Of a DNA stretch of 64,000 nucleotides, positions 44,154-52,820 are shown piece after piece. The translations under genes were made by a program, and so were the position numbers. Within the stretch, counting starts at the first letter, position 1. Each line of letters opens with the position of its first letter. Location of the stretch: NCBI GenBank assembly GCA_038749025.1, contig JBCDIL010000012.1, positions 1 to 64,000 on the forward strand. Reading direction: 5' to 3'. The notes beneath the pieces are model-generated. The model was not told where the DNA came from. It saw nothing but the letters and a program-made list of their open reading frames with translations, and made no database searches. The DNA is from JBCAXA01 sp038749025 (GTDB taxonomy: Bacteria; Pseudomonadota; Gammaproteobacteria; Steroidobacterales; Woeseiaceae).

Positions 44154-44720
44154 ATGCAAGTACTGCTGGACTACCTACCGGTCGTAGCCTTCATTGGCGC
44201 TTACGCGCTGACTAAGGACTTTTTTATCGCGACAGCGGTGCTGATGGCGGCGATGCCAATCATGCTCGTTGGGGGCTTCGTACTTACTAAAAAAATCAAT
44301 AAGATCCATCTCTTTTCTACAGCACTAGTGCTAATACTGGGCGGTGTTACGCTGGTGTTTCGCAACCCATTGTTTATCGCGTGGAAACCCACCGCGCTCA
44401 ACTGGGCTCTTGGGATTGCCTGCTTCGCAAGCTGCGTCATCGGCGACAAACCGTTGATGCAACGTTTCTTGGGTAACAGCGTCGAACTCAGTGCACCGCA
44501 GTGGCGTGGACTGACCGTCGCGTGGGGTGTTTTTTTCGCGGTCGTTGGCGCCGTCAATCTTTTCGTTTATTACTCTTTCAGCGAATCAACATGGGTCTAT
44601 TTCAAGTTATGGGGACTGATGGGCATGACATTCGTCTTTGCCATCGCTCAAGCGATCTGGATGACCCAAGCACTTGCTAGGAACGAGCGAGCCGCAGCAA
44701 CCACGCAGGAACAGCAATGA
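44154..44720 (+). CDS. yciB: YciB/IspZ inner-membrane septation protein A
   Basis: A 188-residue membrane protein with five to six helices. It begins MQVLLDYLPVVAFIGAYALTKDFFIATAVLM and has QRFLGNSVELSAPQWRGLTVAWGVFF, typical of YciB. In Enterobacteria it affects envelope synthesis and septation. It overlaps the next gene by four bases (ATGA). Confidence 0.93.
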   Translation: MQVLLDYLPVVAFIGAYALTKDFFIATAVLMAAMPIMLVGGFVLTKKINKIHLFSTALVLILGGVTLVFRNPLFIAWKPTALNWALGIACFASCVIGDKPLMQRFLGNSVELSAPQWRGLTVAWGVFFAVVGAVNLFVYYSFSESTWVYFKLWGLMGMTFVFAIAQAIWMTQALARNERAAATTQEQQ

Positions 44721-44986
44721 CAGATCGCGCGGACACCATCCATACCGCTTTACAGACGCGGTTTGCTCCAGAGCATTTGCTGGTCAAGGACCAATCGCAC
44801 CTGCATGCTGGCCACGCGGGCGCAGCCGATGGCCGTGGTCATTTCGCTGTCGACATCGTTAGCGCTGAGTTCAGCGGTGTTTCGCGAATAAATCGCCACC
44901 GACTTGTCCACGAGTGCCTCGCCGACTTACTGAAAACCGATATTCACGCGCTGAGCATTCGTGCTCGCGCTCCCGACGAAACCTAA
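44717..44986 (+). CDS. BolA-family protein
   Basis: An 89-residue BolA domain protein with RINRHRLVHECLADLLKTDIHALSIRA, the conserved helix and turn. BolA proteins work with monothiol glutaredoxins and iron-sulfur clusters. It starts inside the end of yciB. Whether it is BolA or IbaG cannot be settled here. Confidence 0.92.
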   Translation: MTDRADTIHTALQTRFAPEHLLVKDQSHLHAGHAGAADGRGHFAVDIVSAEFSGVSRINRHRLVHECLADLLKTDIHALSIRARAPDET

Positions 44987-45016
44987 ACCTACGTAAACCG
45001 TAAAGTGGAAAGACTT

Positions 45017-45838
45017 ATGAATTACTTTCGCATAGCACCCGTCGCAATCGCCGCCCTCTTGATCGGCGTTACCGGTTGCAAGCAATACAAGAGGGATGAC
45101 TCGGCACCCGCCCCTGTCGCGAACGCGATTACGACCGTGAAAGGCGTTGGCGTTAGCGAAGAAGTATTCGCGATCTACGCGCGGAACCGCACCCGCCAAG
45201 AGCCCGACACGTTGAGCGATGAACAACGGGCTGACCTAATCAAGGAGCTCCAAGATCTCTATTTACTTTCTGAACTAGCGCGGGAGCAGAAGCTGGATCG
45301 CGCCCCCGAGGTCGTCGCTCAGCTCGACTTCCAACGTCGCAGTGTCTTGGCGGGTTCTATTGCCAATGACTTCCTCGAAAACAATGAAGCAAGCGAGGAC
45401 GAGGTTCGCGCCGAGTACGAAAAAATGACGTCCGGCGATGCTGGGACGGAGTACAAAGCCCGGCACATACTGGTAGAAACCCAAGAGGAGGCGCAAGCCA
45501 TTATCGGTGAACTCGATGGTGGCGCCGACTTCGCGACGTTGGCGACAGAAAAGTCGACCGGTCCATCAGGTCCGAGTGGCGGCGATCTCGGCTGGTTCCC
45601 ACCCAACCGAATGGTGAAGCCGTTCTCCGACGCGGTCGTCGCCCTTGAAGACAGTGCCTACACCGCCGAACCGGTTGAAACGCAGTTTGGTTGGCATGTC
45701 ATTCTTCGTGAAGGCAGTCGCGATGCGACACCGCCGCCGTTCGACACAATGAAAGACCAAATCAAGCCACAACTCGAGCAGCAGAAGTTTCGCGACTTCA
45801 TCGAAGCTGAGCGTGAAAAAGCGGGACTGGGATCGTAA
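45017..45838 (+). CDS. Parvulin-type peptidylprolyl isomerase lipoprotein
   Basis: A 273-residue lipoprotein (lipobox VTGC) with a SurA-like N-terminal region and a PpiC domain (EYKARHILVETQEEAQAI, GPSGGDLGWFPPNRMVKPFSDAV, VETQFGWHVI). It likely folds outer-membrane or periplasmic clients. ATG 45017 is preferred over GTG 45005. A terminator follows 22 bases after the stop. Confidence 0.92.
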   Translation: MNYFRIAPVAIAALLIGVTGCKQYKRDDSAPAPVANAITTVKGVGVSEEVFAIYARNRTRQEPDTLSDEQRADLIKELQDLYLLSELAREQKLDRAPEVVAQLDFQRRSVLAGSIANDFLENNEASEDEVRAEYEKMTSGDAGTEYKARHILVETQEEAQAIIGELDGGADFATLATEKSTGPSGPSGGDLGWFPPNRMVKPFSDAVVALEDSAYTAEPVETQFGWHVILREGSRDATPPPFDTMKDQIKPQLEQQKFRDFIEAEREKAGLGS

Positions 45839-45860
45839 CGGTACGTTCGGTTAAATAAAA

Positions 45861-45887
45861 AGAGCGCCCTCGTGGCGCTCTTTTTTT
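45861..45887 (+). terminator. Rho-independent terminator after the parvulin gene
   Basis: AGAGCGCC/GGCGCTCT with a short loop is followed by seven T. It closes the yciB-bolA-parvulin unit. Confidence 0.9.
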
Positions 45888-45970
45888 AAGTCCAGATCAG
45901 CCGACCTGAACTTATGTTAATGGCGCCAGCAATAGCCGCACGCCACATTAGGTTCAAGGGTTGGTCTTAG

Positions 45971-46013
45971 TGTGACCGGTATCACACCTCAGCGCCCAGG
46001 GGGCGCGTATAAA
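45971..46013 (+). promoter_or_regulatory. CRP-type site and class II promoter for a small RNA
   Basis: TGTGACCGGTATCACA (45971-45986) is a perfect palindromic CRP consensus. TATAAA (46008-46013) is a -10 box, placing the transcript start near 46020 and the CRP site at -41.5, the class II activation position. No -35 hexamer is seen, as expected for activator dependence. An inverted repeat GCGCCC/GGGCGC (45992-46006) lies between them and could bind a repressor. The stretch 45888-45970 holds nothing else. Confidence 0.75.
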
Positions 46014-46019
46014 GACTTC

Positions 46020-46114
46020 GGAGGCGGGACTATTCGCTCGGAACCGCCTCTTTCAACCCTCAAATCTCCTATTGATGAGGTGAGCTAAGCCGGCAGGGAT
46101 GCCGGCTTTTTTTT
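46020..46114 (+). ncRNA. Candidate CRP-activated small RNA with CUCCU loop
   Basis: A roughly 95-nt predicted transcript begins at the promoter start. Hairpin 1 is GAGGCGG/CCGCCTC (46021-46027 with 46044-46050). Hairpin 2 is CCTCA/TGAGG (46058-46062 with 46076-46080) whose 13-base loop shows TCTCCT, complementary to Shine-Dalgarno sequences. Hairpin 3 is the terminator. No open reading frame longer than two codons starts in it. The next gene is on the opposite strand, so it is not a leader. It matches no small RNA that I know. Confidence 0.65.
46088..46114 (+). terminator. Rho-independent terminator of the candidate small RNA
   Basis: AGCCGGC/GCCGGCT with a six-base loop runs into eight T. 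It can also end no minus-strand transcript, as that strand lacks a T-run. Confidence 0.9.
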
Positions 46115-46169
46115 GCCCAACTCTCACTCGGAGCGTCAGTCCGTAACGCTCCAGCGATGCTATCGGCGG

Positions 46170-47105
46170 CTAGTCGAAAACCTGTAGGTCGGTCGCGTAG
46201 ACAGCTGAATCAGCGCTGTACATAACGCCGAAGAAGGCGACGTCAGAGCCAGTGGACACGAGTTCGTGAGCACCCAGAGCCGCCGTATAATCGACGCTAA
46301 CGCTGCCGATCTGAGACATGCTTGAGGCGTACGAAGCATTACTGCTCGCGGTCGCTGAATCCAAGGTAGCCGATGATTCACCCTTGAGCATGACCTGAGT
46401 AGCGCCCGGCACAAATGTTTCGTCGGAGGCGTAGCCGCCTGTCAGCGTCACCGAATCGCCAGACACCTCTAGCTCAACGTAAACCATCGTGCCGACCGCA
46501 ACATCCGCTGCGCTTATTTCGTCGCTACCCGCAGTATCAATCTCAAAGCCCATAACGGACATCGTCGAACCTGAGACCGCAGAGACCGGAGCAAACGCTG
46601 AGACCTCACTAGATGGCGGCGCTATCTCGGTGTTGCCGCCGCCTTCGTTGTAGTCGTCGCCTGAGCCTTCGTTGTAGTCGTCGCCGGAAGCGCTGTTTGC
46701 TAACCCAGAGCCATCCGACCACCCCTCGATCAAACCGGTCCCATCGGACCACGAGTTCGTCCGGCCAGTACCGTCGGACCAGGAATTGACCCGGCCAGTG
46801 CCATCAGACCAAGAGTTAATTCGGCCTGTGCCGTCGGACCACGAGTTCGTCCGGCCAGTACCGTCGGACCAGGAATTGACCCGGCCGGTGCCATCAGACC
46901 AAGAGTTAATTCGGCCTGTGCCGTCGGACCACGAATTGACGCGGCCCGTGCCATCGGACCAACTGTTAATCGTTTGGACGTTAGACGTCGAACTAGGTTT
47001 TTGCAGCACCTCGTCGGCTGCCACGACGTTAGCGGCAACAGCAACAGTAGTTGCCAGCAATAAAGAAAACCTAGCGAAAACGCTGCAAGGCGTTTCCAAT
47101 GCCAT
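46170..47105 (-). CDS. Exported repeat protein with C-terminal DUF5666-like region
   Basis: A 311-residue exported protein. The ATG at 47105 (GGAG upstream) is preferred over a TTG at 47120. A signal peptide (VAA-D) is followed by nine ten-residue repeats of the form [IVT]NSWSDGTGR (about 46-135, the last decayed), two SGDDYNEG units, and a C-terminal region with SGSTMSVMGFEIDT and VGTMVYVELEV.GDSVTLTGG that resembles DUF5666 beta domains. It lies 86 bases after a DUF6502 gene on the same strand, a pairing I recall from other gammaproteobacteria. Function unknown. Confidence 0.8.
   Translation of the reverse strand: MALETPCSVFARFSLLLATTVAVAANVVAADEVLQKPSSTSNVQTINSWSDGTGRVNSWSDGTGRINSWSDGTGRVNSWSDGTGRTNSWSDGTGRINSWSDGTGRVNSWSDGTGRTNSWSDGTGLIEGWSDGSGLANSASGDDYNEGSGDDYNEGGGNTEIAPPSSEVSAFAPVSAVSGSTMSVMGFEIDTAGSDEISAADVAVGTMVYVELEVSGDSVTLTGGYASDETFVPGATQVMLKGESSATLDSATASSNASYASSMSQIGSVSVDYTAALGAHELVSTGSDVAFFGVMYSADSAVYATDLQVFD
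46701..46970 (-). repeat. In-frame 30-bp tandem repeat array (nine units)
   Basis: Nine 30-bp units encode [IVT]NSWSDGTG[RL]. The first residue runs I,V,I,V,T,I,V,T, so the later six units are two copies of a 90-bp higher-order unit (I-V-T). The ninth unit reads IEGWSDGSGL. Confidence 0.9.
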
Positions 47106-47191
47106 TTCTGTAAACTCCAACCCTCAAGAGCCCTAATTCAGTTCGCTCGGCTCATCTGTCCAAACAGCGATTTCCCGTCGCTGTCATGAAT

Positions 47192-48097
47192 TTATTTTTT
47201 AGCTTTACTGCTCTTATTATACGGATTTCCCGGTGCTTCTTCGGGGCTATCGTTGAATTGATAAACCCCGATTCCAGGCCAGATTTCCGCTTCTAACAAG
47301 TTCTCTCCGCGAGCTTTACGAATCTCGTTTTCGCGACCCACGGAACCGGTCCAGCTATCAGACCACTTAAAAAGTTCTTCGATCTTTTCTCGGAATCTTT
47401 GCTCGAACTCCTCGTACTGCCCTCGCGTTAACCCCACGTCTGAATACTGAACTTGTTCAAGTCTCTTCCGGTCGTTCTCACCAGCATTAAAGTTGTGGCT
47501 TATTGTGTTCCCAAGCCGAACAAAGGCGCGCCTGATATGCCTCGCAAAATCAACTGCGGACGCTTCATGCACAACGAAGTTCCAAACGTGCCTTACTGTG
47601 TCTTCCTCGATCTTTTGTATACGTTTTCGGCTTTCAAGTTTCGCGAGAGCATCGTCGCAGCTGATGCCCAACCCGTGGTCCTCGACTAGTTTCGTGAACG
47701 AAACACCCTCACTAGACCGAATCGGCAGGTCAAGCGGCACTCCATATGCACCTTGGTACTCCGCACGCTTCTCCCACGCGCTCAAGATGCTCATTAGAGC
47801 TGGTTGATTACCTGCGTCATCAACGTTTGTTGATGCTTTCAACAACGCCGGGATATCAGCTGAGCTGACCCCGGTAATCGCGGCAATCTGACCGATAACT
47901 TGCGTGGCTGTTTCCTCGTTAGCTTCTAGATGCCCGTAAGCCGACCTCACAAAAGCTTGCTGGACAGTTTTTTCTACATCCTCTGACGAAACCCCTGCTT
48001 CCAAACAAATGCGCACAAGCGGCATAAGCAGGTCTGCAAATGCGGCGAGCAGAGCCACCCGGTAGTCTGCGGCTTCACTACTCATCGGATTCGACAT
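47192..48097 (-). CDS. DUF6502-family protein (paralogue A)
   Basis: A 301-residue cytoplasmic protein. Its N-terminal half shows LMPLVRICLEAGVSSEDVEKTVQQAFVRSAYGH and IAAITGVSSADI, the DUF6502 pattern with a helix-turn-helix-like segment, suggesting DNA binding; that is inference. The C-terminal third is charged. Codon use is more AT-rich than in the flanking core genes. It precedes the repeat protein on the same strand and is divergent from the OppA-like gene, with 259 AT-rich bases between that hold no call beyond probable promoters. Confidence 0.8.
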   Translation of the reverse strand: MSNPMSSEAADYRVALLAAFADLLMPLVRICLEAGVSSEDVEKTVQQAFVRSAYGHLEANEETATQVIGQIAAITGVSSADIPALLKASTNVDDAGNQPALMSILSAWEKRAEYQGAYGVPLDLPIRSSEGVSFTKLVEDHGLGISCDDALAKLESRKRIQKIEEDTVRHVWNFVVHEASAVDFARHIRRAFVRLGNTISHNFNAGENDRKRLEQVQYSDVGLTRGQYEEFEQRFREKIEELFKWSDSWTGSVGRENEIRKARGENLLEAEIWPGIGVYQFNDSPEEAPGNPYNKSSKAKK

Positions 48098-48356
48098 AAA
48101 CCTTTATTGATCAACATAATAACCGGGTCCGTCCGGAATACAACTGTAAGTACAAAGTCGTGCAGAAAAAACGACAACCCAAACGTTAAAGTCTATTTTT
48201 CTCATTGTAAAACATAGATTTATGCCTATTATCTGAATAACTTTTAAGTAATTATGCACAAATATACTGATATACAAACATTTGCAGATGACTATTCCAC
48301 GATTCTCACTATATTGTTGCATCGTCCCTAGACTCGAGCACCTTGAGTACCAAGTA

Positions 48357-49961
48357 ATGAATGTAATTCGCATGCGACCCAGGATCACAAGTGTTTGTCT
48401 CGCAATCGCTTGTTTATTCGTTTCTGCATGTGGGAACGATGCTGATGGCACGGGTGCAAAAGGGAGAACGCTTGTAAGAACCATTGACGGAGACCCATCA
48501 TCGCTAGATCCCCAGCTCGTTGTAGACACAGGCTCCGCTGAGATCGTGCGGGATCTTTATGAGGGGCTGATGTCAACGAATGCCCACGGCGAACTAGAAG
48601 TAGGCGCTGCCGATTCCTATGAAATATCTGATGACGGTAAGACACTCACTTTTGTACTTCGTGATGATCTTTTTTGGTCCAACGGATCGCCTATGAAATC
48701 GCAGGATTTCGTAGCAGGTATCCGTTTCGCAGCCCGCGCGGAGAATAGATCGCCTCAAGCGAAACTGTTGAGCGCTATTCGCGGATTCGACGAGTACTAT
48801 GCAGGCGGTGACCCAAAACGTTTTGGAGTCACAGCAATCAACGAGAAAGAACTAAGAATCGAACTGGACGAAGCCACGCCGTATTTTTTGTGGATTCTCG
48901 ATTATCCAGTGTCTTACCCGCGCAGCTCATCGTCCAAGGAAACACAACTAACGAATGGGCCTTATAAATTAATTCAAAGGACACCCGGTTCATCAGTTGA
49001 GCTTCAAAAAAACGCGAGCTACTGGGACTCCCGGAACGTTGCGATCGAACGAGTTAAGTATCTTTCGATTGTCGACGAGAACGCTATGCTTCAGAGGTTT
49101 AGAGCAGGAGAGATACATGTAACGTCCACAGTACCTAACCAATACACGCAATGGATTGAGGACAACCTCGAGCACGCATATAAGCCTGCTCAGCAGCTAG
49201 CGACATACTTTTATTTTTTTAACACTGAAGACCCGAAGCTAAAGACAGCAACCGTAAGAGAGGCGCTTTATCATGCTGTTGACCGCAAAAAGCTAACACA
49301 AGAGGTGCTAAGAGGGGGGCAGCAGCCTGCCTATACGTTAGTTCCACCCGAAACACCCAATTACTCAGACTCCGTAGCTCAAAGTGTCCGAACTAAGGCA
49401 CGGGACTTTGATTTCGCAAAAGCTCGAAATGCAATGCAGAAACTCGGATATAACGAACAAAACCCGCTAGAGATCACGATCCTAGTAAATAGCGGCACTA
49501 ACCACCGTAGCGTGGCGCTTTTCGTAAGCTCAGAGTGGAGTAGCAAGTTACCGGTACGGACAGTGATACAGACAGAGGAGTTCCGCGTACTGCTCGACAC
49601 AATGAAAGACCCGGCCAAGTGGGAGGTGATTCGCTCTTCCTGGACAGCAGACTATCCAGATGCGATTAGCTTTCTCGAGATTTTTGCTGAGGGTAATCCG
49701 AACAACTTTCTAGGCTACGCCAATGTGAAGTTTCAGGAAGGAATCGAGGCTCTGCCTAAGTTAGAGAACAAAGCACGTCAGCTGAAACTAGCAGACCTGG
49801 AAACCACGCTACTTGCTGACTTCCCAATTTTGCCATTGTATTTTTTTGTCAAAAGACGACTAGTCACAGATCAGGTCGAGGGATTTCACACAAATCCCCT
49901 AGCGATCCTCAGGTCAAAACACCTTAGCTTTCGATCTGAGACTGATCCTCATCATCATTAG
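48357..49961 (+). CDS. OppA-like peptide-binding lipoprotein (orphan)
   Basis: A 534-residue lipoprotein (lipobox VSAC) of the extracellular solute-binding family 5. It has TIDGDPSSLDPQLVVDTGSA, RDLYEGLMSTNAHG, LRDDLFWSNGSPMKSQDFV and RRLVTDQVEGFHTNPL, the OppA pattern for peptide binding. No permease or ATPase gene is adjacent. ATG 48357 is used; 48372 is an alternative. Its 3' end overlaps the convergent DUF6502 gene by 38 bases. Many AGA/AGG and other AT-rich codons suggest a transferred gene. Confidence 0.88.
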   Translation: MNVIRMRPRITSVCLAIACLFVSACGNDADGTGAKGRTLVRTIDGDPSSLDPQLVVDTGSAEIVRDLYEGLMSTNAHGELEVGAADSYEISDDGKTLTFVLRDDLFWSNGSPMKSQDFVAGIRFAARAENRSPQAKLLSAIRGFDEYYAGGDPKRFGVTAINEKELRIELDEATPYFLWILDYPVSYPRSSSSKETQLTNGPYKLIQRTPGSSVELQKNASYWDSRNVAIERVKYLSIVDENAMLQRFRAGEIHVTSTVPNQYTQWIEDNLEHAYKPAQQLATYFYFFNTEDPKLKTATVREALYHAVDRKKLTQEVLRGGQQPAYTLVPPETPNYSDSVAQSVRTKARDFDFAKARNAMQKLGYNEQNPLEITILVNSGTNHRSVALFVSSEWSSKLPVRTVIQTEEFRVLLDTMKDPAKWEVIRSSWTADYPDAISFLEIFAEGNPNNFLGYANVKFQEGIEALPKLENKARQLKLADLETTLLADFPILPLYFFVKRRLVTDQVEGFHTNPLAILRSKHLSFRSETDPHHH

Positions 49962-50790
49962 TATCGATAACATTCGGAGTTTCAAAGTAGAACAAGCCGA
50001 CGCCTGCGGTAGTACGATCATCAATAGGCTCCGAATCGGATGTGGCATTCATGTACTCATAGTCATCAATGGTATCCGAGACCCTCTGAGCAATATCAGA
50101 CAGGCGTTTCCGAGAAAGACTTCTAAATGAATCTGCATCTGAATTTCGAAGTCGATCAGTCCAAACTATTCGTTCGAAACGTGAACCCTCAGATGCAGGA
50201 GTAACAACGTTGTAAAATATCGTTTCCGCATGCAGCCGAAGACTATTACTGAAACCAGCATAAAGACGATTTGGGCTGCTCGTTCCGTCGTAATAATTAT
50301 CGCGCACCAGCATGAGCATTCCGTCTTCTGATTGACTAATACAACCGACTCTTATGAGCTCGTCCCGAAGCGCTCCCGGAGTGACGTTCGGACCCGCGAT
50401 GCGAGCTAGCTCGCTGAAATTTAAATCCCCATCGTCGTAAGAAAGAGCCATAGGTGCCCCTGTGCTGTCTCGAAACTCTGGGTTGGCTTTCCATTCTGAA
50501 ATTACGTTACTGGGCGAAACGATGAAGCTCGAACTCAAGTCCTGGTTGGACTCTAGAGCCATTCTGAGTTTAGCCACTTCTTTCCGACTGATACCGGTAA
50601 TTGCAGCTACTCTCGTTGAGTTTGTCGGACGCCCCCTTTTTCCGAAATCATCTGAAGCCGCTTTTACAAACAGCAGCTTCGAAATCGCGTTGAATTCCGC
50701 GTGACCGACTCCGAAACGAAGAACTAACCGAATCACCGGCAAGAGGAGCTTTCCGATAGCCTTATTGAGTTTTCGTTTTCGCGATTCCAC
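49924..50790 (-). CDS. DUF6502-family protein (paralogue B)
   Basis: A 288-residue protein with IGKLLLPVIRLVLRFGVGHAEF, SKLLFVKAASDDFGKRGRPTNSTRVAAITGISRKEVAKLR, the DUF6502 pattern with a helix-turn-helix-like segment. It starts at GTG two bases after the ligA stop, so it may be read through from ligA, although its AT-rich codon use differs from ligA. It resembles paralogue A only in the N-terminal third. Role unknown. Confidence 0.82.
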   Translation of the reverse strand: MESRKRKLNKAIGKLLLPVIRLVLRFGVGHAEFNAISKLLFVKAASDDFGKRGRPTNSTRVAAITGISRKEVAKLRMALESNQDLSSSFIVSPSNVISEWKANPEFRDSTGAPMALSYDDGDLNFSELARIAGPNVTPGALRDELIRVGCISQSEDGMLMLVRDNYYDGTSSPNRLYAGFSNSLRLHAETIFYNVVTPASEGSRFERIVWTDRLRNSDADSFRSLSRKRLSDIAQRVSDTIDDYEYMNATSDSEPIDDRTTAGVGLFYFETPNVIDTNDDEDQSQIES

Positions 50791-50792
50791 TT

Positions 50793-52820
50793 TTACCTCG
50801 CGATAGGTAACTCATCTATCACCTCAACCCCAAGACTCTCCGCCTTTGCAAGCTTCGACCCAGGGTTCTCACCAACAAGCAAAAAGTCAGTTTTGCTCGA
50901 CACCGAGCCGCTGACTTTACCACCGAGCGACTCGATTCGTTTTTTCGCTTCCTGTCGGGACATGTTCTCCAATGTACCGGTTATCACCACGGTCTTGCCG
51001 GCAAACTTGCTATCGGCAACGACATTGTTTTTTTCGACGGCTGGCCAGTTGATTCCAGAATCGACAAGGCGTTGAACTTGCTCTTCGTTATGTGGTTCAT
51101 CAAAAAATGCACGCACTCGTTCAGCTACTACGGGGCCTACATCGGGAACGGTCTCTAGCTCTTCTTTTGACGCCTTAACCAGCGGTTTTAAGTCGCCAAA
51201 ATGCGTTGCGAGATTGCCCGCCGTTGTTTCGCCGACCTCTCGTATTCCGAGCGCGTACAGAAACCGCGGTAACGTTGTCGCTTTGCTTTTTTCTATCGCC
51301 GCAACCACGTTCGACGCAGACTTCTCGGCCATTCGCTCCAGCGAAGAAAGCGACTCCACGTTGACACGCGTGGAATCGAAGACGTCGGCAGGCGTTTTGA
51401 CGGTACCGGCCTCGACCAACTGCTCTATGAGCTTTGTACCTAGCCCTTCAATGTCCATCGCCAATCGGGACGCGAAGTGCCGAAGCGCCTCCTTAACTTG
51501 TGCCGCGCAAACCAATCCACCCGTGCAACGGGCTACGGCTTCCCCTTCCGGTCGCACCACGGCCGAATTGCACACGGGGCAACGGGTCGGAAGTTTGACT
51601 CGGCGAGCGCCTTTCGGTCGTCGCTCAGGTAATGACCGAACCACCTCTGGAATAACATCACCCGCTCGGCGCACGATAACGGTATCGCCTTTTCGTACGT
51701 CTTTGCGTTCGAGCTCATCCATGTTGTGTAACGTGGCATTACTCACCGTCACACCGCCAACAAATACCGGTTCCAATCGCGCGACCGGCGTTATGGCACC
51801 GGTCCTACCAACCTGAAACTCGACATCACGCAAGGTGGTTAAAACCTCCTCCGCTGGAAACTTGTGGGCAATTGCCCAACGCGGCGCACGTGAGACAAAC
51901 CCGAGTTCGCGCTGCTGCGCGAATGAGTCAACCTTGAAGACGACGCCGTCGATGTCGTAATCAAGCGACGGCCGAATAGCCCCTGCGTGCTCGTGGTACT
52001 TGAGGCAAGCATCGAAGCCCATGCACTGCTGTGACTCAGGGTTCATTGGAAACCCCCAGTCGCTCAATTGTTGTAGCGTATTCAAATGGGTTGCCGGTAA
52101 CCATGCCGCCTCGTCGTCGCCTACGCTGTAAGCGAAAAATCGCAGCGGCTGCTTAGCGGTAACCCGCGAGTCCAAGCGCCGCAGACTACCTGCCGCTGCA
52201 TTGCGCGGATTTACGTACGCTTTTTCGCCAGCCGCTTCCGCCCGCTTGTTCAATTCATCGAACCCACTGCGGGTCATGTAGACTTCGCCGCGTACCTCCA
52301 ATGAAGCCGGCGTATCCGTCGCTATTAAGCGTACCGGAATATCACGAATGGTCCTTGCGTTGTGGGTGACGTCCTCACCGACCCGTCCGTCGCCACGTGT
52401 AACAGCCCGAACAAGGTTGCCGTGTTCGTAATGCAGACTGATCGCTAAACCGTCGATCTTGAGCTCAGCCGCGTAGATGAGCGACTCGCCGGATGCTAAC
52501 CCTAACCGCTCGCTAGACCGCTTATCGAATGCTCGCAACGACTCTTCATCGAACGCGTTGTCGAGCGACAACATCGGTTTCGTGTGCTGAACCGATACCA
52601 ATTCCGAAACAGGTGCCTCTCCGACGCGCTGTGTAGGCGAAGACGGGTCAATCGCATCGGGATGGGCGGCTTCAAGCTCAACGAGACGGCGAAATAATCG
52701 ATCGTATTCGCTGTCGGGGACAGCCGGTTCGTCGAGCGCGTAGTAGCGATGGCTGTAGTCGTTTAGGGTTTGCACCAACCCAGCCATTTCATCCATCGGA
52801 TCAGGGCGACTCGCGTTCAT
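50793..52820 (-). CDS. ligA: NAD+-dependent DNA ligase
   Basis: A 675-residue replicative ligase. The adenylated Lys is K121 in AELKIDGLAISL. A four-Cys zinc finger (CPVCN...C...C), helix-hairpin-helix repeats and a C-terminal BRCT domain (GKTVVITGTLENMSRQEAKKRI) follow. Length normal. The start overlaps zipA as TGATG; smc-zipA-ligA is a familiar order. Confidence 0.97.
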   Translation of the reverse strand: MNASRPDPMDEMAGLVQTLNDYSHRYYALDEPAVPDSEYDRLFRRLVELEAAHPDAIDPSSPTQRVGEAPVSELVSVQHTKPMLSLDNAFDEESLRAFDKRSSERLGLASGESLIYAAELKIDGLAISLHYEHGNLVRAVTRGDGRVGEDVTHNARTIRDIPVRLIATDTPASLEVRGEVYMTRSGFDELNKRAEAAGEKAYVNPRNAAAGSLRRLDSRVTAKQPLRFFAYSVGDDEAAWLPATHLNTLQQLSDWGFPMNPESQQCMGFDACLKYHEHAGAIRPSLDYDIDGVVFKVDSFAQQRELGFVSRAPRWAIAHKFPAEEVLTTLRDVEFQVGRTGAITPVARLEPVFVGGVTVSNATLHNMDELERKDVRKGDTVIVRRAGDVIPEVVRSLPERRPKGARRVKLPTRCPVCNSAVVRPEGEAVARCTGGLVCAAQVKEALRHFASRLAMDIEGLGTKLIEQLVEAGTVKTPADVFDSTRVNVESLSSLERMAEKSASNVVAAIEKSKATTLPRFLYALGIREVGETTAGNLATHFGDLKPLVKASKEELETVPDVGPVVAERVRAFFDEPHNEEQVQRLVDSGINWPAVEKNNVVADSKFAGKTVVITGTLENMSRQEAKKRIESLGGKVSGSVSSKTDFLLVGENPGSKLAKAESLGVEVIDELPIAR

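Noticed and set aside
46701..46970. CRISPR-like array of 30-bp repeats
   Set aside because: The units are contiguous without spacers, stay in frame and encode a regular ten-residue repeat of an exported protein.
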